From an uncultured Hyphomonas sp. (GTDB taxonomy: Bacteria > Pseudomonadota > Alphaproteobacteria > Caulobacterales > Hyphomonadaceae), in contig NZ_OY781472.1 in assembly GCF_963677035.1 (NCBI RefSeq), positions 1,984,001 through 2,048,000 on the forward strand: a DNA stretch of 64,000 nucleotides, read 5' to 3'. This document shows, piece by piece, positions 55,077 to 64,000 of this stretch. A program made the position numbers and the translations under genes. Each line of letters starts with the position of its first letter. The first letter of the stretch is position 1. The notes beneath the pieces are model-generated. The model did no database searches. It saw nothing but the letters and a program-made list of their open reading frames with translations, and had not been told where the DNA came from.

Positions 55077-55107
55077 GCCCTGAAGCCCCGCATCGTGAAG
55101 CAGGGCA

Positions 55108-55275
55108 TCATCCATCATCCGCACCGATATCCCGGAGCAGGTGGGCAGGAAGTTTTGTCCTGAGGGAACGGGCCGCGATATGCCGGTCCCGTTGCGGGGA
55201 GTTTTCAGATTTTGCAGTCCGGCCGCTGAGCCGGGAAAGGGCGGCCACCAGTGGCCGCAGAATACGCTGTGTCAT
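55108..55275 (-). CDS. Short DUF1127-like protein, possibly frameshifted
   Basis: 55 codons on the minus strand: a basic N-terminal half (RILRPLVAALSRLSGRTAK) and a C-terminus HLLRDIGADDG. The L-L-R-D-I-G ending is typical of small DUF1127 (YjiS-like) proteins, which bind RNA in some alphaproteobacteria. The best ribosome site in this region (AAAGGAG) is 43 bases upstream and serves an ATG in another frame (MTTHRFSNFIL, 37 codons). Either a one-base shift has split one gene or the frame starts weakly at 55275. Nothing else is seen in the 360-base gap around it. Confidence 0.45.
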   Translation of the reverse strand: MTQRILRPLVAALSRLSGRTAKSENSPQRDRHIAARSLRTKLPAHLLRDIGADDG

Positions 55276-55474
55276 GTGAACCTGTGAGGATGAAATTGGA
55301 GAAGCGGTGAGTGGTCATTGCGGATCTCCTTTCATCGTTCAGGGTTCATTGGACGCACATTTCGTGCGGGGCGGGTTACCTATGCCTGCCGACTGTGTCT
55401 GGCAAGCCGCCTTATTCCTGCCCCGGATTTTGGCCTAGGTGTGTGTGTCTGAAAACACAGTCAGGGGACGAAAG

Positions 55475-55903
55475 ATGAGAACGGGATTTCTGACGGCGGC
55501 CGGCATCGCAGCGGCGCTAATGCTGACGGGCTGCGGCGGCAAGGATGATGTGCAGGGCATAACGGGGGATGACATCACCGCACAGTCTTCCGCCGACGAT
55601 ATCGGGGAAGCCTATATCAATGAGATGACGCGCATCGCCAACGCGCTGGACACGGTCGATGACGAGGCAAGCGCCAAGGCTGCCGCGAAGAAGATCCAGC
55701 GGGCAATCGATGGCCTGAACGAGATGTCGGACAAACTCGACGGTGAGATCTCGGGCGTCAAAGGCATGCAGATCTTCGGCAGCCGCTCTACCGACCTGCT
55801 CAAAGTGCAGGGGCGGATTGCGACCTCGGTGATGCGTATCCAGTCGGAACACCCGGAACTGGTGGAGACGATCACCGCGGAACTGGACCGGCTGGAGAAC
55901 TAG
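55475..55903 (+). CDS. Small helical lipoprotein
   Basis: Not assigned to a named family. 142 residues with a lipoprotein signal ([13 protein letters not shown], lipobox L-T-G-C). The mature part is helical and acidic: [58 protein letters not shown]. Such proteins may be periplasmic helical bundles. The ATG at 55475 follows AGGGGACG. Its TAG stop is shared in a CTAG with the stop of the convergent oxidoreductase, and its last codons are repeated at 57010-57072. Confidence 0.78.
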   Translation: MRTGFLTAAGIAAALMLTGCGGKDDVQGITGDDITAQSSADDIGEAYINEMTRIANALDTVDDEASAKAAAKKIQRAIDGLNEMSDKLDGEISGVKGMQIFGSRSTDLLKVQGRIATSVMRIQSEHPELVETITAELDRLEN

Positions 55904-56910
55904 CTGGCGGTTGCGCCAGACCGCGCCCCGATTGTCTTCATCGCCTCCGCGGCGATTTCGAAGGAGCGCAGGCGTGCGGCGTGATCGTGGATCTGGCCCG
56001 TCAGGATGACTTCATCCGGGCGGTGGCGGTCGATCAGGGCTGACAGGTCTTCGGTGACCTTGCCGGGTGAACCGGTCGCGGAGATCCGCAGCGCCCGGTC
56101 GACCTGCGCGACCATTTCCGGCGGGGCGATGTCGTGAATGTTGTCGACCGCCGCGGGCAGCGGCCCGGGGCGTCCTGTGCGCAGATTGATGAAGGCCTGC
56201 TGCATCGAGGTTTTCAGACGTACGGCTTCGGCATCGGTGTCGGCGCCGAACACATTGATCGCCAGCATGAAGCACGGCTTGTCCGTTGCGCCCGGATTGA
56301 ACCGTGCACGGTAGATTTCAGCGGCCTGTTCCAGAGCGTCCGGCGCAAAGTGCGAGGCAAACGCATAGGGCAGGCCCAGATGGGCGGCGAGCTGGGCGCC
56401 ATACAGGCTGGAGCCCAGAATCCAGATCGGCACATGCGTTCCGGCGCCGGGCACGGCCCGCACCTGCTGGCCGGGCTGGGCAGGCTGGAAATATCCCATC
56501 AGTTCCACGACGTCCTGCGGGAAATTCTCGGCGCTCTGCTCACCGCGGCGCAGCGCCCGCATGGTGAGCTGATCGGTGCCGGGCGCCCGCCCCAGGCCGA
56601 GATCGATCCGGTCAGGATACAGCGTCGCCAGCGTACCGAACTGTTCGGCGATGACCAGCGGCGCATGGTTCGGCAGCATGATGCCGCCGGCCCCGACGCG
56701 GATCGTCGAGGTCGCCCCCGCTACATGGCCGATCAGGATGGATGTGGCCGCCGAGGCGATGCCGGTCATGTTGTGGTGTTCCGCCATCCAGTAGCGGTGA
56801 TAGCCAAGGGCCTCGGTATGGCGGGCAAGATCCACCGTATTGGCAAGGGCCTGCGACGGGGTTGAGCCCGCAGGCACAGGTGAAAGATCGAGGACCGAAT
56901 ACGGGATCAT
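55900..56910 (-). CDS. LLM-class flavin-dependent oxidoreductase (YhbW-like)
   Basis: 336 residues of the bacterial luciferase-like TIM-barrel family. Diagnostic segments: [78 protein letters not shown] and [20 protein letters not shown]. This is the single-subunit YhbW-type group, which binds FMN; substrates are unknown. The gene sits between an intact lipoprotein gene and a displaced copy of that gene's end, so it is probably a later insertion. Its stop shares CTAG with the lipoprotein stop. Confidence 0.92.
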   Translation of the reverse strand: MIPYSVLDLSPVPAGSTPSQALANTVDLARHTEALGYHRYWMAEHHNMTGIASAATSILIGHVAGATSTIRVGAGGIMLPNHAPLVIAEQFGTLATLYPDRIDLGLGRAPGTDQLTMRALRRGEQSAENFPQDVVELMGYFQPAQPGQQVRAVPGAGTHVPIWILGSSLYGAQLAAHLGLPYAFASHFAPDALEQAAEIYRARFNPGATDKPCFMLAINVFGADTDAEAVRLKTSMQQAFINLRTGRPGPLPAAVDNIHDIAPPEMVAQVDRALRISATGSPGKVTEDLSALIDRHRPDEVILTGQIHDHAARLRSFEIAAEAMKTIGARSGATAS

Positions 56911-57009
56911 CAGCTTGGCTCCTTTGCCCTGTTGAGGGGCATATGGGGGCGAGCTTCCTGTATTTCAGCCCAAATCCCGGACCTGACCCCGCGTGAATAC
57001 ATCCGGAAG

Positions 57010-57072
57010 CCTGGGCGCATTGCGACCCCGGTGGAGACGATGACCGCGGAACCGGCCCGGCCGGAGAACTAG
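57010..57072 (+). pseudogene. Remnant of the 3' end of the small lipoprotein gene
   Basis: The frame reads GRIATPVETMTAEPARPEN then TAG. The intact gene ends GRIATSV, 11 more residues, then [13 protein letters not shown]. The remnant thus lacks an in-frame 33 bases, and the deletion ends fall on GGTG direct repeats in the intact gene (55828 and 55861). The final 43 bases match the intact copy closely. Its stop lies in a CTAG shared with the stop of the phosphodiesterase gene, mirroring the arrangement at 55900. Confidence 0.85.
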
Positions 57073-58427
57073 TTTTCCGGTGACGATGCTGTCCGGTTCG
57101 CCGGGCAGCGCCCTTCCGTGACACGTTCGACCACAGCCGGGTCACCATCGGTTCTGGCCGGTGTCAGGCCGAGCGCGCAGGCCGCCATCAGGTAGACATT
57201 CACGTTCTCGAACGGCGCGGCCTTCTCACCCTTGGGGAAGATTGGCCCGGCGCCGATGAACGTCGCCCGCATAGACGGGGAGAGATTGTCATAGCCATGC
57301 GTCCCGGCGATCAGGGGGCGCCAGCCGCCCATATCCTTTGCCTGAATCGACCAGCCCGGATCGGCGAGTACGAACAGGTCCGGCCCGCGTGTCGGGTGAT
57401 CGAAGTGATAGTTCGCGGGCATCTCGCCGCGCTTCCAGACATGGATGTGCGGGTTCAGATCTTTCAGATTCGCATAGGCCTCATCCAGCGCGTCGCCTTC
57501 GCCATAGACCGTAATGAAGGGGGTGCCGGAGCCGGCCCAGGAACCGGTGAATTCCGGCACGACCAGATTGTCGAGGTCCAGCAGGCCGCCGATGTCGATG
57601 CTGCGAACGTCGTCGATATTGACCATGCCATGGTCCGACACGACGATGACGGTCGTGTTGTCCAGCAGGCCGCGGGCCTTGAGGCCATCAACCAGCTGGC
57701 CGACATAGCCATCGACTTCCAGCACAGCGGCTTTGGTCTCATCGGCATTCGGGCCGAAATAGTGGCCGGCCGTGTCGACCCGGTCAAAATAGACGGCTGC
57801 AAAGCGTGGCATTTCATCTGCCGGGCCATCGAACCAGGACAAAACTTCGTCGATGCGGTCCTGATAGGGCCGCTCGTGTTCATAGGGCACCCAGCGCGAC
57901 GGGTGCAGGCCTTCAATCTCGACCTCGGAGCCGATCCAGAACATAACGGAAGCGTTCAGGCCCTGCTTTTCGGCGGTGATCCAGATCGGTTCGCCGCCCC
58001 ACCAGCGCGGGTCCTGAGGGCCGGTATCACTCGCGAACTGTTCCCCAAGGGCGCGGTCATAGGGCGCATTCGTCACCATGCCGTGATGTTCCGGATAAAG
58101 TCCGGTGGCGAGGGAATAGAAGTTCACGAACGTTTTGGATGGCATCACCGGAATCATGCCCCTGGCCTGTACGCCGCGAGCGGCCAGCGCCTGAAGGTTT
58201 GGGGCGTTCCACTTGTCCACCATGTCGGTCTGCAGCCCGTCGAGGCCGATCATGAGGACGCGGGGCAGGCTGGCCGGGTCCGCCGCTTCCGCCGCAACAG
58301 GCTGGGTTTCGACAACCTCAACAGCGGCCTCCGCAACAGGGATCTCTGTCTCAGCCGGTGTGTGGCTGCAGGCCGCCGCCAGAAGGCAGGCGGACAGCGT
58401 AGCGGCCCATAGTGTGATGCGTTTCAT
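57069..58427 (-). CDS. Nucleotide pyrophosphatase/phosphodiesterase-type lipoprotein (alkaline phosphatase superfamily)
   Basis: 452 residues with a lipoprotein signal (LLAAACSHT). The enzyme domain starts VLMIGLDGLQTDMVD (first metal aspartate), then MIPVMPSKTFVNFYSLATGLYPEHHG with the threonine nucleophile in PSKTF, YFDRVDTAGHYFGP (D...H) and VVSDHGM (D-H). These are the two zinc sites of ectonucleotide pyrophosphatase/phosphodiesterases, and the fold resembles bacterial NPP. It probably cleaves nucleotide or lipid phosphodiesters in the periplasm. The stop overlaps the lipoprotein remnant. Confidence 0.92.
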   Translation of the reverse strand: MKRITLWAATLSACLLAAACSHTPAETEIPVAEAAVEVVETQPVAAEAADPASLPRVLMIGLDGLQTDMVDKWNAPNLQALAARGVQARGMIPVMPSKTFVNFYSLATGLYPEHHGMVTNAPYDRALGEQFASDTGPQDPRWWGGEPIWITAEKQGLNASVMFWIGSEVEIEGLHPSRWVPYEHERPYQDRIDEVLSWFDGPADEMPRFAAVYFDRVDTAGHYFGPNADETKAAVLEVDGYVGQLVDGLKARGLLDNTTVIVVSDHGMVNIDDVRSIDIGGLLDLDNLVVPEFTGSWAGSGTPFITVYGEGDALDEAYANLKDLNPHIHVWKRGEMPANYHFDHPTRGPDLFVLADPGWSIQAKDMGGWRPLIAGTHGYDNLSPSMRATFIGAGPIFPKGEKAAPFENVNVYLMAACALGLTPARTDGDPAVVERVTEGRCPANRTASSPEN

Positions 58428-58588
58428 GATGTTTGCCCGATTTTTTGCTGGGTTTAGCCCGCGTCTGCATCAGTCTTATGACCGCCGCACAGGAATTTCC
58501 AAGGGCCCGGATCACATGAAAGTGGTCTGATCGGATGGGTCGTGCGTAGTGAGAGTCTGGACCCATGCTGCTGGCCGAAGGGGCATTC

Positions 58589-59260
58589 ATGATCACGCTG
58601 CACCATCTGGAGAAGTCGCAATCCATCCGCATCCTCTGGCTGCTGGAAGAGTTGGGCGTGCCGTACGAGGTGAAGCTGTACGACCGGGACCCGGACACCC
58701 GGCTGGCCCCGGCGGACTACAAGGCCATCTCGCCGCTTGGTACGGCCCCGGTGATCACGGTGGATGGCACCGCGATGGCGGAGACGAATGCGATCGTCGA
58801 CTATATCTGCGACCTGCACGATGACGGCCGCCTGCGCCCCGCGCCAGGCACGCCGGACCGGGCGCGATACCTGTTCTGGTTCCACACCTCACAAGGCAGC
58901 CTTCAGCCCTTGTTGACGAACAAATTCGTCATGATGGCGATGACGACGCGGGCGCCGTTCCTGTTCCGCCCGGTGGCGAAAGCGCTGGTCGGCGGGCTGG
59001 ACAAGGCCTTCTTCACGCCGCGCCTGACGGCCCTGATGAGCGAAATCGAGAAACAGCTCAGCCAGACCAAATGGTTCGCAGGCGAGAAGCTGACGGCGGC
59101 AGATATCGTCATGGGCTATTCGATGGAACTCGCCGCCCACCGCGCCGGGATGGACGAAGCGAACTTCCCGAACGCGCACCGCTTCCTGAAACAGATGCGC
59201 GAAACACCGTCCTATATCCGCGCCATGGAGAAGGACGGGAAGGGCACGATCCTGCTTTAG
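58589..59260 (+). CDS. Glutathione S-transferase
   Basis: 223 residues. The N-terminal thioredoxin-like domain contains LHHLEKSQSIRILWLLEELG (catalytic serine region), KAISPLGTAPVITVDG (cis-proline) and MAETNAIVDYI (E-T/S glutathione contact). The all-helical C-terminal domain has WFAGEKLTAADIVMGYSMEL, the GST N-capping motif. Beta-class-like bacterial GST; a bacterial detoxification or catabolic substrate is unknown. The start at 58589 gives the family N-terminus (MITLHHLEKS); another ATG lies 24 bases upstream. Confidence 0.93.
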   Translation: MITLHHLEKSQSIRILWLLEELGVPYEVKLYDRDPDTRLAPADYKAISPLGTAPVITVDGTAMAETNAIVDYICDLHDDGRLRPAPGTPDRARYLFWFHTSQGSLQPLLTNKFVMMAMTTRAPFLFRPVAKALVGGLDKAFFTPRLTALMSEIEKQLSQTKWFAGEKLTAADIVMGYSMELAAHRAGMDEANFPNAHRFLKQMRETPSYIRAMEKDGKGTILL

Positions 59261-59310
59261 CAGGGTCGCGCGTTTGCGGCCCGCACGGCTCCAACATTAC
59301 GTATTTGTAC

Positions 59311-59326
59311 TTTAGAGTGCTCTAAA
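59311..59326. promoter_or_regulatory. Candidate operator upstream of FAD monooxygenase
   Basis: TTTAGAG-TG-CTCTAAA is a perfect 7-2-7 palindrome in an AT-rich promoter gap, 57 bases before the monooxygenase start. It has the size of a TetR or MarR site. No regulator gene adjoins it. Confidence 0.6.
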
Positions 59327-59382
59327 CAAATCCCGCCGGTTCCTTACGTGTCTGACACGAGGCGAGCGAATGGGAGCTGCAA

Positions 59383-60621
59383 ATGACTGACCGGAAAATC
59401 CTGAAAACACAGTGCTGCATCGCCGGCGGCGGCCCGGCGGGTGTCATGTTGGGTTACCTGCTCGCGCGTCAGGGTGTGCAGGTTGTCGTGCTGGAAAAGC
59501 ACGCCGATTTCTTCCGGGATTTCCGGGGCGATACGGTTCATCCCTCCACACTTCAGGCGATGAGCGAGATGAATTTGCTCGACAGCTATCTGGAGAGGCC
59601 GTTCCAGAAAACAGACCGGCTGAGTGTCGTCATCGATGAAAAGGAAATTCCGATTGCGGACTTTCGTCACTTGCCGGTCGTCGCGCCCTATATCGCGATG
59701 ATGCCGCAATGGGAGTTTCTGAACCACCTTGCCGAACAGGGCCGGGACATGCCCGGCTTCACATTGCTGATGTCGACCCAGGCAGAGCGGTTTGTCGAAA
59801 CGAACGGACGTGTCACGGCGCTGGAAGCAGAAGGCCCGGACGGGCCGGTGACCATTGAGGCCGATCTGGTTGTCGGGGCCGACGGGCGGGACTCTGTCCT
59901 GAGGGATCAAAGCAAACTCCCCATAAAAGACATCGGCGCGCCGGTGGATGTCTACTGGTTCCGGTTGCCCCGGCAGAGCGGCGGGACGGAGTCGCTCGGC
60001 CGCATCAATTCCGATGGCATGCTGGTGATGATCAATCGCGGCGACTACTGGCAGTGCGCCCTGCCTTTCCCGAAAGGGGCGGACGAGCATATCCGGGCCG
60101 CGGGCCTGCAGGCGTTCCGTGACCGGATCGCGCGTCTGGCGCCCATATTGGCCGATGCCGTTGATGAGCTGAGCAGCTGGGACGATGTCAAACTGCTGAC
60201 CGTTCAGGTGAACCGGCTGGAAACCTGGTGGAAGCCCGGCCTCCTGTTTATCGGAGATGCGGCGCACGCCATGTCTCCGGTTGGCGGTGTGGGCGTGAAC
60301 CTCGCGGTTCAGGATGCCATTGCGGCAGCGCGGATACTTGGCGCGCCATTGCGGGAGGGCCGGTTGTCGGATCAGGATCTTGCTGCCGTGCAGAAACGCC
60401 GGGAATGGCCGGCGCGCACGACACAGGCCGCGCAGGTCATGGCGCATCGCAGGGTTCTGATTCCGGCGCTGTCGCAGAAGAGCAAGGTCCACGTGCCGTT
60501 TGCGCTTCACCTGTTCCAATGGGTGCCGCCCTTGCGCCGCCTGCCGGCCCGCGCGGTCGGCATGGGGGTGCGGCCCGAACACTGGGACACGCGGCTCGAC
60601 CGGCTCGCGGACGCGGCCTGA
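59383..60621 (+). CDS. FAD-dependent monooxygenase (PHBH/UbiH fold)
   Basis: 412 residues. Nucleotide-binding motifs in order: CCIAGGGPAGVMLGYLLARQ (GxGxxG), LVVGADGRDSVLRDQ (DG motif) and LLFIGDAAHAMSPVGGVGVN (GD motif), which defines the class A flavoprotein monooxygenases. The middle HPSTLQAMSEMNLLD and VDVYWFRLPRQ belong to the substrate domain. Substrate unknown; homologues hydroxylate aromatic compounds or act in antibiotic inactivation. A palindromic operator in the promoter suggests induction by substrate. The tmRNA gene follows in the opposite direction. Confidence 0.93.
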   Translation: MTDRKILKTQCCIAGGGPAGVMLGYLLARQGVQVVVLEKHADFFRDFRGDTVHPSTLQAMSEMNLLDSYLERPFQKTDRLSVVIDEKEIPIADFRHLPVVAPYIAMMPQWEFLNHLAEQGRDMPGFTLLMSTQAERFVETNGRVTALEAEGPDGPVTIEADLVVGADGRDSVLRDQSKLPIKDIGAPVDVYWFRLPRQSGGTESLGRINSDGMLVMINRGDYWQCALPFPKGADEHIRAAGLQAFRDRIARLAPILADAVDELSSWDDVKLLTVQVNRLETWWKPGLLFIGDAAHAMSPVGGVGVNLAVQDAIAAARILGAPLREGRLSDQDLAAVQKRREWPARTTQAAQVMAHRRVLIPALSQKSKVHVPFALHLFQWVPPLRRLPARAVGMGVRPEHWDTRLDRLADAA

Positions 60622-60631
60622 ATTCGGAGAG

Positions 60632-60975
60632 GCCTGGCAAAAGAAGGAAAAGTGGAGGCTTCTGTTGCCAGGCGCCTCCGGGCCCCGCCTAGGGAGCTGA
60701 ATCCCTAGGAGTTAGTTCGGTAATCATCCGACTGCTTACGCAGCCATCAGTTCACCTTCAGCAAAGTTGTCGTTTGCAACTATGTTGATTTGGGCTTCTG
60801 AGGGGGCCCAATCCGGCGAAGGCCTCGTCTTTACACGTCCGTCGATCCTATTTCGGCCCCGTCAGAAACAGGCCCGGTGAAAAGGCCTGAACCTGCTTGT
60901 GGTGGAGCCGCCGGGTACCGCCCCCGGGTCCGAGCCGCTTATTACACGCGCGTTTATCGCCATAGTCCGAAGACC
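60632..60975 (-). ncRNA. ssrA: Transfer-messenger RNA, circularly permuted two-piece form
   Basis: Read on the minus strand: first the acceptor piece, with GGACCCGGGGGCGGTACCCG (T-arm region) ending CCACCA at 60900; then a spacer to be removed; then the coding piece starting GGGGCCGAAATAGGATCGAC at 60860, which is the usual tmRNA 5' end. The tag frame is at 60777-60736: GCA AAC GAC AAC TTT GCT GAA GGT GAA CTG ATG GCT GCG TAA, i.e. ANDNFAEGELMAA, so the tag is A plus this. ATAGTT precedes the resume codon as in other tmRNAs. Two-piece tmRNA is normal in alphaproteobacteria. An inverted repeat GCCTGGCAA/TTGCCAGGC at 60632-60673 bounds the 3' side. Exact ends are approximate. Confidence 0.95.
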
Positions 60976-60980
60976 CTTCC

Positions 60981-61009
60981 AATATAGGGGCAGGGGCCGG
61001 GCGATGAAA
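60981..61009 (-). promoter_or_regulatory. Probable ssrA promoter
   Basis: On the minus strand TATATT (60986-60981) is a good -10 box; TTTCAT (61009-61004) stands 17 bases upstream in the -35 position. The transcript would begin near 60972-60975, just before the acceptor piece. Confidence 0.45.
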
Positions 61010-61062
61010 GGGGCAAAGGCGGCAGAAGCTTTAACCGCTGGCAAAGCCTGTGGAACGGCGGG

Positions 61063-61383
61063 TCAGTACAGCACGTCCGCTTCGCCGCTTTCGCCGAAAC
61101 CGTCGGCGATCAGGCTGGCGATGGCGGTCACGGCCTCGGCTGCGTCGGGGCCGTTGGCGGCCAGTTCCACTTCGCAGCCCTGCGCGGCGACCAGCATCAG
61201 CAGGTCCATGATCGAGCGGGCGTCGGCTTTCTGGCCTTCATGGCTGACGACAACCGTCGACTGGTATTCGCTCGCCAGCTTCGACAGCTTGGCGGATGCG
61301 CGCGCGTGCAGGCCCTTGCGGTTGACGATGGTCACGCTTTGGCGGGCTTCGGTCACGGCGTTTTGCACAGGGCTCCGGGTCAA
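61063..61383 (-). CDS. ptsH: HPr phosphocarrier protein
   Basis: 106 residues of the HPr fold. The phosphorylated histidine is in NRKGLHARAS (H26), the serine region is ARSIMDLLMLVA and the rest matches (GCEVELAANGPDA). In alphaproteobacteria without sugar PTS transport, HPr relays phosphate from EI-Ntr to regulatory EIIA proteins. The frame starts at a TTG that overlaps the EIIA stop (TTGA); the GTG at 61356, nine codons in, is an alternative that gives the usual HPr length. hprK is not adjacent. Confidence 0.93.
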   Translation of the reverse strand: MTRSPVQNAVTEARQSVTIVNRKGLHARASAKLSKLASEYQSTVVVSHEGQKADARSIMDLLMLVAAQGCEVELAANGPDAAEAVTAIASLIADGFGESGEADVLY

Positions 61384-61784
61384 TTGGATTTTGCGAGGAG
61401 TTCGGAAGCGATATTGATATAGCGGCGCCCCGCATCCGCAGCGGTCTGCGCCGCTTCGCTGAGCGGGAGGTCGTCGCGCACTTCAGCCAGCTTGATCAGC
61501 ATGGGCAGGTTTACGCCCGAAATCACTTCGATATTGCCCGATCCCATGATCGACATGGCGAGGTTCGAGGGCGTGCCGCCGAACATGTCGGTGAGGATAA
61601 TGACCCCCAGACCGACATCACAGGCCTTGGCCGTGTCGCGAATCTGCTCGCGCCGGGCCTCAATATCATCTTCGGCCTCGATGGAAATCGACTTGAATCG
61701 CATCTGTTCGCCCACGACATGTTCCGTCGCGGCGACCAGTTCCTTCGAGAGTTTGCCGTGGCTGACGACGACGATGCCGATCAT
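61380..61784 (-). CDS. PTS EIIA component, mannose/fructose family
   Basis: 134 residues. IVVVSHGKLSKELV carries the phosphorylated H9, and the LTDMFGGTPSNLAMSI segment and EVISGVNLPMLIKLAEV are diagnostic of the mannose-family EIIA. In this clade, the protein is a stand-alone regulatory EIIA (often ptsM/manX-like) that reports PTS phosphorylation state rather than moving sugar. The ATG is followed directly by the family N-terminus; its stop overlaps the HPr start by four bases. dapB lies upstream with a 92-base gap. Confidence 0.93.
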   Translation of the reverse strand: MIGIVVVSHGKLSKELVAATEHVVGEQMRFKSISIEAEDDIEARREQIRDTAKACDVGLGVIILTDMFGGTPSNLAMSIMGSGNIEVISGVNLPMLIKLAEVRDDLPLSEAAQTAADAGRRYINIASELLAKSN

Positions 61785-61876
61785 GCCGCCCCTTTCAGGT
61801 TACGTGACGAATTTGTCATGCTGCCATGGCGAGTATGGCCGTCAACCCGGATTCAGCTGTGCGGTGTGTCGCTTTC

Positions 61877-62713
61877 TCAGGCGCCGTTGCCTGAAAGCCC
61901 CAGCACATCGTCCATGCTGTAGAGGCCGGGCGGCTGTTTCAGGGCCCATCTGGCTGCTTTCAGCGCCCCTTCGGCAAACATAGCCCGGTCGAGCGATGTG
62001 TGGCTGAGCGTGACGATTTCGGTATCCGAGCCGAAGCTGACCGAATGTTCGCCGATCACGCCGCCCATGCGGCGGACAGAAAAGCCGATTTTGCCCGGTT
62101 CGCGGGCGGCATCCGGGCCGTCATATGGCCCTGTGCGCAGGTCATCCAGCGCGCCGCCGCGGCCTTCAGCGGCGGCTTCGCCCAGCATCAGGGCCGTGCC
62201 GGACGGGGCATCCACTTTCTTGTTGTGGTGGGTTTCCAGCACTTCGATATCCCAGTCCGGACCGAGGCTGGCAGCCGCCCGGCGGATCAGGGTTTCCAGC
62301 ATCTTAATGCCCAGCGCAAAGCTGCCTGACTTCACGATGGAGAGGTCCCCCGCAGCCGCTTCCAGCGCCTTTTCTTCGGCAGGCGAAAAGCCGGTTGTGC
62401 CAATAATGGCAACACGTACAGGCGTATGCTTCAGGGCTTCCAGCGCTGCGGTCGTGGCGGCGGGGCGGGTGAAATCGAGCCAGACATCGGCCTTGGCCGC
62501 CGCGGCGACAGGGTCCGATGCGGGCTTCACGCCCAGATTCGGCAGGCCCGACAGGTCACCGATGTCGGTGTCGAGATGCGGCGAGCCGGCAATTTCCGTC
62601 CCGCCGGCAACGGTCAGGCCCTGGCGGTGGGCGACGGCAGCCAGCTGGCGGCCCATGCGGCCGGCAACGCCAGCAATGGCAACGGAGAAGGAATCGGAAG
62701 TCGGGTCGGTCAT
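61877..62713 (-). CDS. dapB: 4-hydroxy-tetrahydrodipicolinate reductase
   Basis: Lysine and diaminopimelate synthesis, NAD(P)H-dependent. 278 residues. The Rossmann motif is VAIAGVAGRMGRQL at about 10-23, VWLDFTRPAATTAALEAL and IIGTTGFSPAEEKAL follow, then the catalytic ETHHNKKVDAPSGTA with H-H-x-K-x-D-x-P-S-G, and FSVRRMGGVIGEHSVSFG near the C-terminus. ATG at 62713 starts just upstream of the Rossmann strand; the frame opens another 156 bases upstream. Divergent from the formaldehyde dehydrogenase gene. Confidence 0.97.
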   Translation of the reverse strand: MTDPTSDSFSVAIAGVAGRMGRQLAAVAHRQGLTVAGGTEIAGSPHLDTDIGDLSGLPNLGVKPASDPVAAAAKADVWLDFTRPAATTAALEALKHTPVRVAIIGTTGFSPAEEKALEAAAGDLSIVKSGSFALGIKMLETLIRRAAASLGPDWDIEVLETHHNKKVDAPSGTALMLGEAAAEGRGGALDDLRTGPYDGPDAAREPGKIGFSVRRMGGVIGEHSVSFGSDTEIVTLSHTSLDRAMFAEGALKAARWALKQPPGLYSMDDVLGLSGNGA

Positions 62714-62800
62714 GGCGCCCTTATAACCGGGTTTCGGCACAGGGAAACGGGTATGCGTAATTGACGGGAGTCCACCCTTGCGCCCGGGGAACGAAACTGA

Positions 62801-64000
<1,200 letters not shown>

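Noticed and set aside
59344..60582. 412-codon open frame on the minus strand
   Set aside because: Antisense to the FAD monooxygenase, which has all three flavoprotein motifs.
61063..61784. Sugar-transporting PTS
   Set aside because: Only HPr and a soluble EIIA are present with no EIIB, EIIC or EIID genes; a regulatory PTS is more likely.

Overview
The window looks like chromosome of a stalked or budding alphaproteobacterium, most likely Hyphomonadaceae. The signs are CtrA and its inhibitor SciP, a circularly permuted two-piece tmRNA, an alphaproteobacterial DnaG without zinc ligands, alphaproteobacterial SspB, and long TonB-dependent receptors. This placement is inference from gene content; no database search was run. 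No rRNA, tRNA, CRISPR array, integrase or transposase was found.

Layout. 0-7.5 kb: tail of an M48 peptidase, a TetR regulator, a 2OG oxygenase, carA, and the yqeY-dnaG-rpoD macromolecular synthesis block. 7.5-13.9 kb: an accessory zone holding an AT-richer 610-residue protein of unknown function, a DUF1254/DUF1214 protein, a GIY-YIG protein and a YeiH/LysR pair, punctuated by two broken copies of the 3' end of the sulfhydrylase gene (metY) that stands intact at 13.9-15.2 kb. 15.2-22.2 kb: housekeeping genes (zinc peptidase, YjbQ, lgt-midA, ubiK, YbjN, proC, a kinase). 22.4-28.0 kb: sciP, a compact flagellar switch operon (miniature FliF, FliG, short FliH-like, FliN), FlhF with a damaged GTPase site, FlhG, then ctrA. 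28-37.5 kb: a polyproline lipoprotein, recR, a sugar dehydrogenase and two TonB receptors. 37.7-39.4 kb: queC-queE-queD for preQ0 synthesis. 39.4-48.3 kb: small proteins, nests of palindromic repeats, a DUF2971 gene, gyrB and a DEAD-box helicase. 48.3-64 kb: P450, two hotdog thioesterases, sspB, a sphingosine-phosphate-lyase-like enzyme, cardiolipin synthase, a lipoprotein, a luciferase-like oxidoreductase, a phosphodiesterase, GST, an FAD monooxygenase, ssrA (tmRNA), HPr/EIIA, dapB and the start of glutathione-dependent formaldehyde dehydrogenase.

Three things stand out. (1) The flagellar cluster between sciP and ctrA is reduced: FliF keeps only its last ring-building domain, second membrane helix and FliG-binding tail, FlhF has an arginine in place of the P-loop lysine and no recognisable DTAGR motif, and FlhG has no visible N-terminal DQA activator motif. 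(2) At two unrelated loci (metY and a small lipoprotein gene) an intact gene is followed by cargo genes and then by a displaced copy of its own 3' end, as if cargo had been added by recombination in the gene tail. (3) Six directional hairpins have a constant outer stem and compensated changes in the inner stem; they come in inverted pairs, two of which bracket a small GIY-YIG nuclease gene.

The tmRNA and SspB, which handle the same tagged substrates, are both here. Many start codons were moved inward from the longest possible frame on the basis of ribosome sites, overlaps or family alignments remembered rather than computed.
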